The position numbers were made by a program, and so were the translations under genes. A DNA stretch of 64,000 nucleotides from Bradyrhizobium sp. CB82. GTDB taxonomy: Bacteria > Pseudomonadota > Alphaproteobacteria > Rhizobiales > Xanthobacteraceae. Below the pieces are notes generated by a model, which did no database searches, was not told the DNA's origin, and saw only the letters and a list, made by a program, of their open reading frames with translations. The DNA lies in the NCBI RefSeq assembly GCF_029714405.1, contig NZ_CP121650.1, positions 6,887,001 through 6,951,000 on the forward strand, written 5' to 3'. This document shows positions 27,383 through 35,318 of this stretch, in pieces (within the stretch, counting starts at the first letter, position 1; each line of letters opens with the position of its first letter).

Positions 27383-27612
27383 CCTGCGCGGCGCGCGGAC
27401 TGCAGATTGGCGCGCCTGATCGCCTGGAGATGGGTCGAGATTTCCTGAACGCGCGCAGTGTTGTCCGAAAGGGCTGACAGTCTCGCCACCTGGTGCTGGA
27501 CGGCCCACAGGTTCCAAACGGCAACCACGGCCATGATCAGGCCCACCACGACGAGAGCCGTGAAGCCGGCGTAAAGACGCCCACGGATTCTCAAACGAAC
27601 GCTCGGCATCAT
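27370..27612 (-). pseudogene. 5' remnant of a methyl-accepting chemotaxis protein
   Basis: Only 80 residues remain: VRLRIRGRLYAGFTALVVVG, a transmembrane helix, then VQHQVARLSALSDNTARVQE and ISTHLQAIRRANL, the start of a four-helix sensor domain. After that the frame departs (QSARRAGQPA) and stops. Bradyrhizobium chemoreceptors with this N-terminus are some 550-700 residues long with HAMP and signalling domains, all absent here. It is the intact 5' end of a chemoreceptor whose remaining ~85 percent has been deleted. Confidence 0.75.
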
Positions 27613-27827
27613 GCCCCCAAAGAATTCGAGCAGCTTAACGACGGAGATTCGCCGTCGATCGCCCCCGGCGACTCATGCTGGGGGCGGTACAATGAAGAAC
27701 ACTTGTTAATTGTATCCTTCATGCCGCTCGCGTGCCCTATGGTGGAGGAGCGACCGCAAAGCAGCATTTTCCTTGCATCTGGCAAAAAGCCAGCCTGGCG
27801 CTGGCGAGATTGCCCCGAGACGAGCGA

Positions 27828-28244
27828 TCAGCCTGATGCCCCGGTTGCTGCCTGCGGAAACGGGCCCAGCGCTTTCTCAGTCAGGACCGAGTCGCAATAT
27901 TCCCTGATCTCCTTGATCCTGCCGTCCTCCAGGCGAAACACCAGGCAATAGTCGTTGTCGTAGCGAACGCCTTCCTTGGTGACGTTGTCGCCCTTGGCCT
28001 CGACCACGACGATGTCGCCGTCGGCGATGAAGCGGTGCGCCACCGTCCGGGTGCGGTCGACGAGGCGCGAGCGGACATGGCCGTGCAGATCGTTGAGGAT
28101 CGCGTCCTTGCCCTTGAAGGTGCGCGACCAGGAATATTGCCCGGTGACGACCCATTTCGCGTCGTCGGCGAGGCTCGCGATGAACAGCGCGCGGTCGCGC
28201 ACGGATGGATCGGGGTTGGCGGCGGCAGCGAAGATATCCTGCAT
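27828..28244 (-). CDS. NTF2-like / SnoaL-type protein
   Basis: A 138-residue single-domain NTF2-like protein: MQDIFAAAANPDPSVRDRAL, LADDAKWVVTGQYSWSRTFK, then ADGDIVVVEAKGDNV and YCLVFRLEDGRIKEIREYCD. The pocket residues are typical of small ketosteroid-isomerase-like enzymes or binding proteins with unknown ligand. The sequence just upstream (ANRKL) is also family-like, so the true N-terminus may be slightly longer. Only about 40 bases further the DNA becomes a truncated LysR gene on the other strand, so its natural promoter may have been lost. Confidence 0.75.
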   Translation of the reverse strand: MQDIFAAAANPDPSVRDRALFIASLADDAKWVVTGQYSWSRTFKGKDAILNDLHGHVRSRLVDRTRTVAHRFIADGDIVVVEAKGDNVTKEGVRYDNDYCLVFRLEDGRIKEIREYCDSVLTEKALGPFPQAATGASG

Positions 28245-28270
28245 CAGTTTCCTGTTGGCGGCAGCCGCTT

Positions 28271-28889
28271 GATGATGCCCGACCTCGCCGTCGAACTTCT
28301 GATGCCACCCTTGATGGAGAAGGTGACGCGTCTTGCGCCCAACGTCCGCATCGACGTGGTGCCGTGGCGGGGACCTGCGATCTTCCACGCCGAGTTCGCC
28401 CGCACCATCGATCTCGTGATCTCGATCGGCAACGCCTTCAAGGGATTTCACCGCCAGCTGCTCTATACCGACGGCGATGCGCTGGCCGTGCGGCGCGGCC
28501 ATCCCGTCGGCACCAGGCTGAAGCGGCGCGAGACGTTCCTCGCCGCGCGTCACGTCGCCGTCATCATCCGCGGCCAGGCCGAGGACCTGATCGACACCTG
28601 GCTGCGTACCAAAGGCATCGAGCGGCACATCGCGCTCGTCGTGTCAGGCTATCTCGAGGCGCTGCATGTCGCAGCACGCACCGACCTCGTCGCCTTCGTG
28701 CCGCGCCGCCTGATCGCGGCGTTGTCGAAGCAGCTAGTGCTCGCCACCGTCACGCCGCCGCTCGATCCCGGCATCGACGAGCAGTTCATGTTCTATCCGA
28801 CCCGCGCGCAGATGGATCCCGGCTCGATCTGGCTGCGACGGCTGATGCTCGAGACGGGACGGGAATTGGAAAAGCGGAAAGCTTCGTAG
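28271..28889 (+). pseudogene. LysR-type regulator lacking its DNA-binding domain
   Basis: Only the substrate-binding half of a LysR regulator is present: LLMPPLMEKVTRLAPNVRID, then FARTIDLVISIGNAFKGF, HIALVVSGYLEALHVAARTD and PTRAQMDPGSIWLRRLM. The N-terminal winged helix (about 60-90 residues) is missing. The sequence upstream of 28260 belongs to the oppositely oriented NTF2-like gene. A deletion joining two divergently transcribed genes explains this. An effector-binding fragment alone could not act as a regulator. Confidence 0.75.
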
Positions 28890-29018
28890 GGTCGGCAAAG
28901 CGACTTGTCCGCCGTAGCTCGAAAAGGCGGAAGCGTGCCCACCACCATCTGGCATGGCTTGAAGCGGCGAGTGGTGGGCACGGCGCTACGCGCCTTTGCC
29001 CACCCTGCAGGCCGGGGC
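28887..29018. repeat. Dispersed intergenic repeat (GTGGGC / GCCCACC type), copy 2
   Basis: It includes gggtcggcaaagcgac, gcgtgcccaccaccatct, gagtggtgggcacggc and ctttgcccaccctgc. The GTGGGCA and TGCCCAC arms are mutually complementary. It separates the LysR remnant and the GST gene, which converge. It is related to 7190-7281 and 52869-52945. Confidence 0.65.
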
Positions 29019-29639
29019 CTACGCCCTGTGCGCGTCCATCACCTTGCGCACGGCGGGCCGCTCGGACATCCGCTTGAAATGATCGGCGACCTTCGGTGTC
29101 GCCTTGATGTCGACGCCGTCGCCTTCGAGCCAGAGCGACAGCGTGTAGAGATAGGGATCGCAGATCGTATACTGCTCGCCCATCACCCAGGGCCCCCTGA
29201 GCATCTTCTGCTCGATCAGTGAAAAGCAGGCGCCCATGGTCTTCGGGACCATCCGCTTCATGTCCGCGAACGAAGTCTCCTCCGTCGCCCAGCGCGCACC
29301 GCGTATCTTGTGGGCGTGCGCCACATGCACCGTCGAGCACAGATAGGAATTGAACGACTGCGCTTGCGCGAGCGCGAAGGCATCGTCGACCGGCGCGAGC
29401 TTCGCCTTCGGAAACACTTGCGCGATATAGGCGAGCATCGCCGGCGTCTCGGTGAGGACACCGCGATCGGTGACCAGCGACGGCACGCGGCCTTTCGGAT
29501 TGATCGCGAGATAGTCCGGACTGTTCTGCTGGTTGACCTTGAAGTCGAGCCGTTCGGTCGTGTAGTCGGCGCCGGCCTCTTCAAGGGCGATATGGGAGGC
29601 GACCGCGCAGGTGCCGGGGGCGTAGTAGAGCTTGAGCAT
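29019..29639 (-). CDS. Glutathione S-transferase
   Basis: A 206-residue cytosolic GST. It opens MLKLYYAPGTCAVASHIALE, which places the catalytic Ser/Cys region of beta-like GSTs near residues 9-13. NPKGRVPSLVTDRGVLTETP (residues 48-67) is the cis-Pro and glutathione gamma-glutamyl binding segment. The helical C-domain includes GEQYTICDPYLYTLSLWLEG with the N-capping ICDPY motif. The electrophilic substrate is unknown. It diverges from the flavin monooxygenase over about 125 bases; shared detoxification is possible but not shown. Confidence 0.92.
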   Translation of the reverse strand: MLKLYYAPGTCAVASHIALEEAGADYTTERLDFKVNQQNSPDYLAINPKGRVPSLVTDRGVLTETPAMLAYIAQVFPKAKLAPVDDAFALAQAQSFNSYLCSTVHVAHAHKIRGARWATEETSFADMKRMVPKTMGACFSLIEQKMLRGPWVMGEQYTICDPYLYTLSLWLEGDGVDIKATPKVADHFKRMSERPAVRKVMDAHRA

Positions 29640-29765
29640 GGGAGACCTCGTACCGAAAGGGGAACGTTAACGGCAGGCCGGCGCGGCGTCCATAGGCCGC
29701 TCTCTTTGCAGTTGCCCATGGCCGCCTCCTCGTGCGAAGACGCCGCCAATCGGAGGGGTTTTGAC

Positions 29766-31052
29766 ATGACGGTCCTCATCGCCGGCGGCGGCATCGGCGG
29801 GCTGACGCTCGCGCTCAGCCTGCACGGAATCGGCATTCCCGCAAAAGTGTTCGAGAGCGTCGCCGAGCTGAAGCCGCTCGGCGTCGGCATCAACGTGCTG
29901 CCGCATGCGGTGCGCGAATTGATCGAGCTCGGCTTGATGGACAAGCTCGATGCCAACGGCGTGCGCACTCGCGAGCTCGCCTACTTCTCCAAGCATGGCA
30001 AGCCGATCTGGAGCGAGCCGCGCGGGCTGGAGGCCGGCTACAGATGGCCGCAATTCTCGATCCATCGCGGCATCCTCCAGCAGCTCCTGCTCGACGCCGC
30101 CGTCGAGCGGCTCGGCCGCGAGAACATTCTGACAAGCCATCATCTCACCGGCTGGCATGAGACGGCAGACGGCGTCCGCGCCGAGTTCGTCGACAAGGTG
30201 ACCGGCAAGCCCGCCGGCATCTACGAAGGCGCGCTCCTGATCGGGGCCGACGGCATCCATTCCGCCGTGCGCGAAAAGCTCTATCCGCAGGAGGGATCGC
30301 CAGTCTGGAACGGCCGCATCCTCTGGCGCGGCGTGACGCCGGCAAAGGCATTCCTCACCGGCCGCAGCATGATCATGGCCGGGCACGAGATCCTGAAATT
30401 CGTCTGTTATCCCATCACCAAGGCGCCGGACGCATCCGGCAATCACCAGATCAACTGGGTCGCCGAGCGGCATATGCCGCCGACCTATCAGTGGCGGCGT
30501 GAGGACTATAACCGCACCGCGCGGCTGGAGGAGTTTTTGCCGTGGTTCGAGAGTTGGCAGTTCGACTGGCTCGACGTACCCGGCCTGATCCGGAACTGCG
30601 CGCACGCCTACGAATACCCGCTGGTGGACCGCGATCCCATTTCGCATTGGACCTTTGGCCGCGTCACGCTGATGGGCGACGCCGCGCACCCGATGTATCC
30701 GATCGGCTCGAACGGCGCCTCGCAAGCGATCCTCGATGCCCGTGTCATCACCCGCGAGATTCTTGCGCATGGGCTGACGACTAAAGCGCTATCGGCCTAT
30801 GAGGCCGAGCGCCGGCCGGCGACGACCGATCTTGTGCTGCTCAACCGCAAGAACGGCCCGGAGCAAGTGATGCAGCTCGTCGAGGAGCGCGCGCCCAACG
30901 GCTACGATATCGTCACCGACGTGCTGTCGCAGAAGGAACTGGAAGACATCGCCACGAACTACAAGCGCGTCGCCGGCTTCCAGGTCGAGGCCCTCAACGC
31001 CAAGCCACCGCTCGTGCCGCGGCTCACCGATGCAAGTCGCGCGAGCACCTAA
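29766..31052 (+). CDS. FAD-dependent monooxygenase, PhzS/4-hydroxybenzoate hydroxylase-like
   Basis: A 428-residue class A flavin monooxygenase. The FAD Rossmann motif is at residues 3-16 (VLIAGGGIGGLTLA), the DG motif region is LLIGADGIHSAVREKL near 155, and the second FAD motif is VTLMGDAAHPMYPIGSNGAS near 300. ELKPLGVGINVLPHAVREL resembles PhzS and related flavin-dependent oxidoreductases acting on aromatics. The substrate is unknown. The start at 29766 has GGAGG about 7 bases upstream and opens directly into the FAD strand. A repeat begins at the stop codon. Confidence 0.9.
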   Translation: MTVLIAGGGIGGLTLALSLHGIGIPAKVFESVAELKPLGVGINVLPHAVRELIELGLMDKLDANGVRTRELAYFSKHGKPIWSEPRGLEAGYRWPQFSIHRGILQQLLLDAAVERLGRENILTSHHLTGWHETADGVRAEFVDKVTGKPAGIYEGALLIGADGIHSAVREKLYPQEGSPVWNGRILWRGVTPAKAFLTGRSMIMAGHEILKFVCYPITKAPDASGNHQINWVAERHMPPTYQWRREDYNRTARLEEFLPWFESWQFDWLDVPGLIRNCAHAYEYPLVDRDPISHWTFGRVTLMGDAAHPMYPIGSNGASQAILDARVITREILAHGLTTKALSAYEAERRPATTDLVLLNRKNGPEQVMQLVEERAPNGYDIVTDVLSQKELEDIATNYKRVAGFQVEALNAKPPLVPRLTDASRAST

Positions 31053-31164
31053 AAGCGCGATGAGATTGGGATGATTCGTCATCGCGCTTTAGGTTATTGT
31101 TTGAGCATGATCTCCGCGCAAACGCGTTCAACGCTTGTCGCGATTGAAAATCGCTTCACACTTG
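31051..31164. repeat. Dispersed repeat (GAGCATGATCTCCGCGCAAACGCG type), copy 2, with 12-bp hairpin
   Basis: It matches the copy at 23021-23116. Here the first part forms a perfect 12-base inverted repeat, AAAGCGCGATGA (31052-31063) and TCATCGCGCTTT (31079-31090), beginning within the monooxygenase stop codon. It may double as a transcription terminator, though only three Ts follow. Confidence 0.8.
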
Positions 31165-31226
31165 GCGCTAACGTGGCCCTTCGGGGTCGTCGCCGCACGA
31201 TCCGCAATGCAGTCAACGGGCGCGAG

Positions 31227-31664
31227 TTAGTTGGAGCGACGACCGCTCAAGGTGGACGACAGCCGCTTAAGTTTGTTGATGGCACGGACGGCATAACCAA
31301 GCCCAACCGGATAGGTCTGACGCAGGAAGGCGACCTTTTTCACATACGTTTCGATGTGCCATTTGGCGTGCGCACCCTCGCGGAAAAAGACGACGTCGCC
31401 GACACCGTAGCGTTTCGGCGGCATGCCGTCGCTCTCGATCACCATTGATCCTTCAAGGATCATGATCGTCTCGTCCAGATCGTAGTACCAGTTGAACTTG
31501 CCCTTGGTACAGGACCAGATCAGGGTCGTGGCGGTGCCGCACGCGCTGGTCGACAGCAGGTGCGAACGCGCTTGTGGGTTTCCTTCAATGATCCAGGATG
31601 GCTCAATCGGGGAAGGTTTGAGATCGACGTTGCAATGGCCGGTCTCGATAAGCGCAAGCGGCAT
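31227..31664 (-). CDS. Cupin domain protein (cupin_3 / DUF861-like)
   Basis: A 145-residue single-cupin protein. The beta-barrel signature appears as FNWYYDLDETIMILEGSMVI (residues 67-86), followed by KRYGVGDVVFFREGAHAKWHIE (described by position, 94-115), where Glu76 and the later His residues are candidate metal ligands. Similar DUF861 proteins include ureidoglycolate and ethanolamine enzymes, but no pathway neighbours help here. The start at 31664 is the first Met and has a purine-rich AGGTGAG just upstream. Function is unassigned. Confidence 0.82.
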   Translation of the reverse strand: MPLALIETGHCNVDLKPSPIEPSWIIEGNPQARSHLLSTSACGTATTLIWSCTKGKFNWYYDLDETIMILEGSMVIESDGMPPKRYGVGDVVFFREGAHAKWHIETYVKKVAFLRQTYPVGLGYAVRAINKLKRLSSTLSGRRSN

Positions 31665-32041
31665 AGCTCACCTCAAGGACTTAAGTAAAACACAGCTTTG
31701 AAAATTATCCCGTTTGACTTTTGTTAATTTCTATCGGGCCACCTATCAAATCTTCAGCCGAGAATATTAGGAAGTGGCCACTTTGCCGCATGCCACGTCG
31801 ACGATGCGGCGAACGCCGCGATTCGCCCGCAGATTGCGCGTATCCAATCGTCTCTTTTCCGGGCTGCGACAATAAGCGCGAATCCAAATGCTCGCGCTGC
31901 TCGAACCGGCAACGAGCGGCGCGCTGATTCGCGCGGGCAAGGAATTTACGAGCAAATTCCCTCACTGCACGCGCAGGTAGATCCCTTTCCGGTTCCATGC
32001 CGATGCGGTAGCATTGCCCCCTATTCGCCACCGCACCCGTA
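31665..32041. other. Intergenic region with AT-rich island, no gene recognised
   Basis: The first ~110 bases (31670-31770) are unusually AT-rich for this genome and should contain the cupin promoter. The remaining stretch has weak open frames with poor codon use on both strands and no Shine-Dalgarno. I see no convincing gene or structured RNA. Confidence 0.4.
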
Positions 32042-32461
32042 TCAGAGAACCACCCTTGCCGCATCGAGCAGGCGCTCGCTGGCGGTGGCGGTCGCAAGCA
32101 GCGTGCCGTCTTCGGCCGTTAGCCTCCCTTCGACAAACGCGATCGTCTTGCCGAGCTGGGTGACTTTGGCCTCAGCGACGATCGGCCCGGGTTTGGCCGA
32201 CGCGAGGAAGTTCACGGTCATGCTGACGGTGGTCGTGTAGAGTCTGCCTTCACTCGTCACGAGCACCGCCGGACCCATCGTATCGTCGAGCATCGCCGAG
32301 AGCAGGCCGCCCTGGATGAAGCCGGCGGGGTTGCAGAACTCCGGCTTGCCCTCGAAGCCAAGCTTGATCCAGCCCTCCTCGGGCCGGGCGTCCAAGAGGC
32401 GCCAGCCCAGCAGCTTGGCACAGGGCGGCATGTTGAAATCATCGAGCGCAGTCTTGACCAT
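32042..32461 (-). CDS. PaaI-family thioesterase (hotdog fold)
   Basis: A 139-residue hotdog-fold acyl-CoA thioesterase. NPAGFIQGGLLSAMLDDTMG (residues 44-63) has the family GG and the catalytic acidic residue. TTVSMTVNFLASAKPGPIVA follows as the second strand region, and EGRLTAEDGTLLATATAS is near the end. It likely hydrolyses small or aromatic acyl-CoAs. The start at 32461 has GGAGG 7 bases upstream. It lies 53 bases after mutY on the same strand and may be expressed with it. Confidence 0.88.
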   Translation of the reverse strand: MVKTALDDFNMPPCAKLLGWRLLDARPEEGWIKLGFEGKPEFCNPAGFIQGGLLSAMLDDTMGPAVLVTSEGRLYTTTVSMTVNFLASAKPGPIVAEAKVTQLGKTIAFVEGRLTAEDGTLLATATASERLLDAARVVL

Positions 32462-32513
32462 CGGGAGCCTCCATTTCGCTTCCCGATAGCGCAGCGCTGC
32501 TGCCAGCATCCCG

Positions 32514-33653
32514 TCAGGAGTGCGCGCGAAGCTGGAGATCCAGCCCGTGCGCAATGACCTTGCGCATGACGTTGGGCAGCGCCTCATCGGCAAGCGTTGC
32601 GATCGGCACCCACCGCATGCCCCTTGGCGCACGGGTGCGACCATCGACCTCCGCGGAGTAGACCACGAGCTCCAGCCGGAAATGCGTGAACACGTGGGTG
32701 ACCACGCCCAGCTTGCGCCGCCAGCGCGTGATGCCCTTGATCTCAGGCGCCTGCGCGCGCGCGGCCTCGTCCTCCTGCCCGGCTAGCCAGTCCGAGCCCG
32801 GCACCTCGGTCATGCCGCCGAGCAGGCCCTTCTCAGGCCGCGAGCGGACCAGCAGCTCATCGCCGCGGACGATGACGAAGGCCGCGCCGCGACGCAGCGT
32901 GCCGTTCTTCTTCGGCGCCTTGCGCGGAAACGTCTCCCGCGTGCCTTGCGCGCGCGCGATACAACCCTCATTCAACGGACAGAGCGAGCACGCCGGCTTC
33001 TTCGGCGTGCAGATCGAGGAGCCCAGATCCATCAGCGCCTGCGCGCTGTCGCCGGCGCGAGACTTCTCGTCGTCCGCGCGAGAATCGGCGAGCAGCGTCG
33101 CCGCCAATTGCTGAATCAGAGGTTTTGCCTGCGGCAATTCCTCTTCGACCGCGAACAGCCGCGACACCACCCGCTCGATATTGCCGTCGACCGGCATGGT
33201 GCGGCGGTCGAAAGCGATCGCGGCGATCGCCGCCGCGGTATAGGGCCCAATGCCCGGAAGAGACCGCAAATTTTCTTCGCTATCGGGAAACACGCCGCCA
33301 TGTTCGCGCGCGACCGCGACCGCGCAGGCGTGCAGATTGCGTGCGCGCGAGTAGTAGCCGAGCCCCGCCCACATCCGCAGCACGTCCTCCTGCGAGGCGC
33401 TGCCGAGCGCCGTGACGTCGGGCCAGCGCGCGACGAACTTTTCGAAGTAGGGCCCGACCGCCTTCACAGTGGTCTGCTGGAGCATGATCTCCGACAGCCA
33501 GACGCGGTACGGATCGGGCGTCTCGCCCGCCCTCGCGCGCCATGGCAGCTGGCGGCGATGGCGGTCGTACCACTCGAGCAGCGCAATCGGACGCGCAGTC
33601 ACGTCTGGCTGGTGCAGTTCCGATTTTGCCTTCAGGGCAGACTTGGAGCTCAT
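32514..33653 (-). CDS. mutY: A/G-specific adenine glycosylase
   Basis: MutY removes adenine paired with 8-oxoguanine and so prevents G:C to T:A mutations. In this 379-residue product the catalytic Glu55 is in WLSEIMLQQT, and the helix-hairpin-helix LPGIGPYTAAAIAAIAF runs 132-148. Asp156 is in PVDGN; the Glu-Asp spacing of 101 equals that in E. coli. The 4Fe-4S ligands are in CTPKKPACSLCPLNEGC. The C-terminal Nudix-like domain, which reads 8-oxoG, runs from about residue 240. The start at 33653 is chosen because sequence upstream is antisense to the divergent dciA-like gene. Confidence 0.96.
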   Translation of the reverse strand: MSSKSALKAKSELHQPDVTARPIALLEWYDRHRRQLPWRARAGETPDPYRVWLSEIMLQQTTVKAVGPYFEKFVARWPDVTALGSASQEDVLRMWAGLGYYSRARNLHACAVAVAREHGGVFPDSEENLRSLPGIGPYTAAAIAAIAFDRRTMPVDGNIERVVSRLFAVEEELPQAKPLIQQLAATLLADSRADDEKSRAGDSAQALMDLGSSICTPKKPACSLCPLNEGCIARAQGTRETFPRKAPKKNGTLRRGAAFVIVRGDELLVRSRPEKGLLGGMTEVPGSDWLAGQEDEAARAQAPEIKGITRWRRKLGVVTHVFTHFRLELVVYSAEVDGRTRAPRGMRWVPIATLADEALPNVMRKVIAHGLDLQLRAHS

Positions 33654-33691
33654 GCTGATACTGTAACTGGGTAACGCTGATCTCTCCACGT

Positions 33692-33800
33692 CATGCCAGC
33701 GCTCGTCGCAGGCATCCACGCCTTTCTTCGCGGTGAGGCGGCCGGGCATACGCAAGCGGAAGCGACGCCGTCCTTTGGACGGCCCGGCCCGGCCATGACG
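33692..33800. repeat. Palindromic intergenic repeat in the mutY-dciA divergent region
   Basis: It reads tcatgccagcgctcgtcgca at the left and gcccggcccggccatgacgg at the right, with internal ggccgggcatacgcaa. Elements of this type encode a spurious MPALVAGIHAF-like peptide in many Rhizobiales genomes. I treat the peptide as an artefact of the repeat and start the downstream gene later. Confidence 0.6.
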
Positions 33801-33839
33801 GAGTTTCAGGCGGCGGATCAGCGATGCTATAAGGCCCAA

Positions 33840-34319
33840 ATGTCCAAACCCGGTCCCATCAGCGCGAAGCCGCTGTCGATCCTGCTCAACGACGTCTTTG
33901 CCGATGCCTATGCCAAGCAGGGGTTTGCCGCGCGCGAATTGGTGACGCGGTGGGGCGAGATCGCCGGCTCCGAGATCGCCGCGCATTCGGAGCCGTTGAA
34001 GATGCAATGGCCACGGCCGGTGGAGGGCCAGCCGCAGGAGCCGGCGACGCTGGTGCTGCGGGTCGAGGGGCCGATGGCGCTGGAGATCCAGCACTCCGCA
34101 GACGTCATCCTGGAACGGGTCAACCGCTTCTTCGGCTGGAATGCGGTCGGCAAGCTCGCCTTCCGCCAGGCTCCCCTGTCGAGCCGCGGCCGCCCGGCGC
34201 GGCCCCGCCCGCCCGACGCCGGGGCGGTTGCGAAAGTGGCCGAGACCCTCGGCAATATCGAAGATGAACAATTGCGGGACGCGCTGGCCCGGCTGGGCGC
34301 CGCAATCAAGCGAAATTGA
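33840..34319 (+). CDS. DUF721 / DciA-like protein
   Basis: A 159-residue DUF721 protein. The domain covers residues about 12-105: KPLSILLNDVFADAYAKQGF, then LVTRWGEIAGSEIAAHSEPL, and later VEGPMALEIQHSADVILERV. The C-terminal third is Pro/Arg-rich and ends with a short helix (LRDALARLGAAIKRN). DciA is the ancestral loader of the replicative helicase DnaB in bacteria without DnaC. Alphaproteobacterial DUF721 proteins are distant from it, so the same role is inferred, not shown. The start at 33840 follows the repeat. Confidence 0.8.
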   Translation: MSKPGPISAKPLSILLNDVFADAYAKQGFAARELVTRWGEIAGSEIAAHSEPLKMQWPRPVEGQPQEPATLVLRVEGPMALEIQHSADVILERVNRFFGWNAVGKLAFRQAPLSSRGRPARPRPPDAGAVAKVAETLGNIEDEQLRDALARLGAAIKRN

Positions 34320-34452
34320 GCCTCATTCCGCCGCTAATCTGGAGCCGTGGTTGCGGCCCGCCATTGCCTCCATTGCCGTTTCAAGCTAGCGACAGGCCGC
34401 TCGATCGGGGAACTTTGGGCGTGCTCACGCCAATTCGGGAGTTGGACCTTTG

Positions 34453-35121
34453 ATGATCACCCGCCGCGTCTTCACCACGATGCTTTCGCTGACCGGACTT
34501 GCCGTGGCCGCCGGATTGTCGCCGCTGCGGCTCATCACCGAGGCCATGATTCCTGAAGCCCTGGCGCAGAGCGCCTCCGATGTCGCCAAACCGGTGTCGC
34601 TGCCCGACATGGCGCTCGGTCCCGACAACGCCGCCGTCACCATCACCGAATTCGCCTCGATGACCTGTCCGCATTGCGCGGCCTTCAACGAGCAGGTGTT
34701 CCCCAAGATCAAGAAGGAATACATCGACACCGGCAAGGTGCGTTACATCTTCCGCGAGTTCCCGCTCGACATCAAAGCCGCCGCCGGCTCGATGCTGGCG
34801 CGCTGCATCGCCAATGGCGACGCGCCGAAATACTTCGCCGTCACCGACATGTTGTTCCGCTCGCAGGTCGACTGGGTGACGAAGAACACCACCGAGACGC
34901 TTGGGCGGATCGGCAAGCAGGCGGGCCTGTCTCAGAGCCAGGTCGAGGCCTGCCTGAAGGACCAGGCGCTGCTCGACAAGATCGCAGCCGACCAGAAATA
35001 TGCGAGCGAGGTTCTGAAGGTCGATTCGACGCCGACCTTCTTCATCAACGGCGAGAAGATCAAGGGCGAGGCCTCGTTCGAGGAATTCGCAAAGAAGATC
35101 AATCCGCTGTTGAAGAGCTGA
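34453..35121 (+). CDS. Periplasmic DsbA-family thiol:disulfide oxidoreductase
   Basis: A 222-residue exported thioredoxin-fold protein. The N-terminus MITRRVFTTMLSLTGLAVAA has twin Arg before a hydrophobic stretch, so Tat export is possible, with cleavage near ALAQS (residue 40). ITEFASMTCPHCAAFNEQVF places the active site CPHC at 72-75, and the cis-Pro loop is VDSTPTFFINGEKIKG near 195. It resembles the DsbA/DsbG-like proteins found next to smc in Rhizobiales. Oxidase or isomerase roles are both possible. Confidence 0.92.
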   Translation: MITRRVFTTMLSLTGLAVAAGLSPLRLITEAMIPEALAQSASDVAKPVSLPDMALGPDNAAVTITEFASMTCPHCAAFNEQVFPKIKKEYIDTGKVRYIFREFPLDIKAAAGSMLARCIANGDAPKYFAVTDMLFRSQVDWVTKNTTETLGRIGKQAGLSQSQVEACLKDQALLDKIAADQKYASEVLKVDSTPTFFINGEKIKGEASFEEFAKKINPLLKS

Positions 35122-35318
35122 TCTTCACGTTTTGATCCTGATTCGCGCCTCAAAAGCCTTGGGAAAAGCAATGCTGGCTGGTTGCCCTTGAGCACCGGCA
35201 CAGCCATTGTCGCTTGTGCATAAGCCGCTCGAAGCGGTAGCCCAGACACCGACATTTGCCTTCTATGGTATTGTCACGGCAGGGAGATTCGCGTCCTGCC
35301 AACAGAGAAGCGTGTTTC

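Noticed and set aside
31705..32097. A 130-codon leftward frame between the cupin and thioesterase genes
   Set aside because: No RBS, no conserved motif, Arg/Ser-rich composition, and overlap with the end of the thioesterase gene.
33693..33839. N-terminal extension of the DUF721 protein beginning MPALVAGIHAF
   Set aside because: This peptide is a translation of a widespread palindromic repeat; the real domain starts after 33840.
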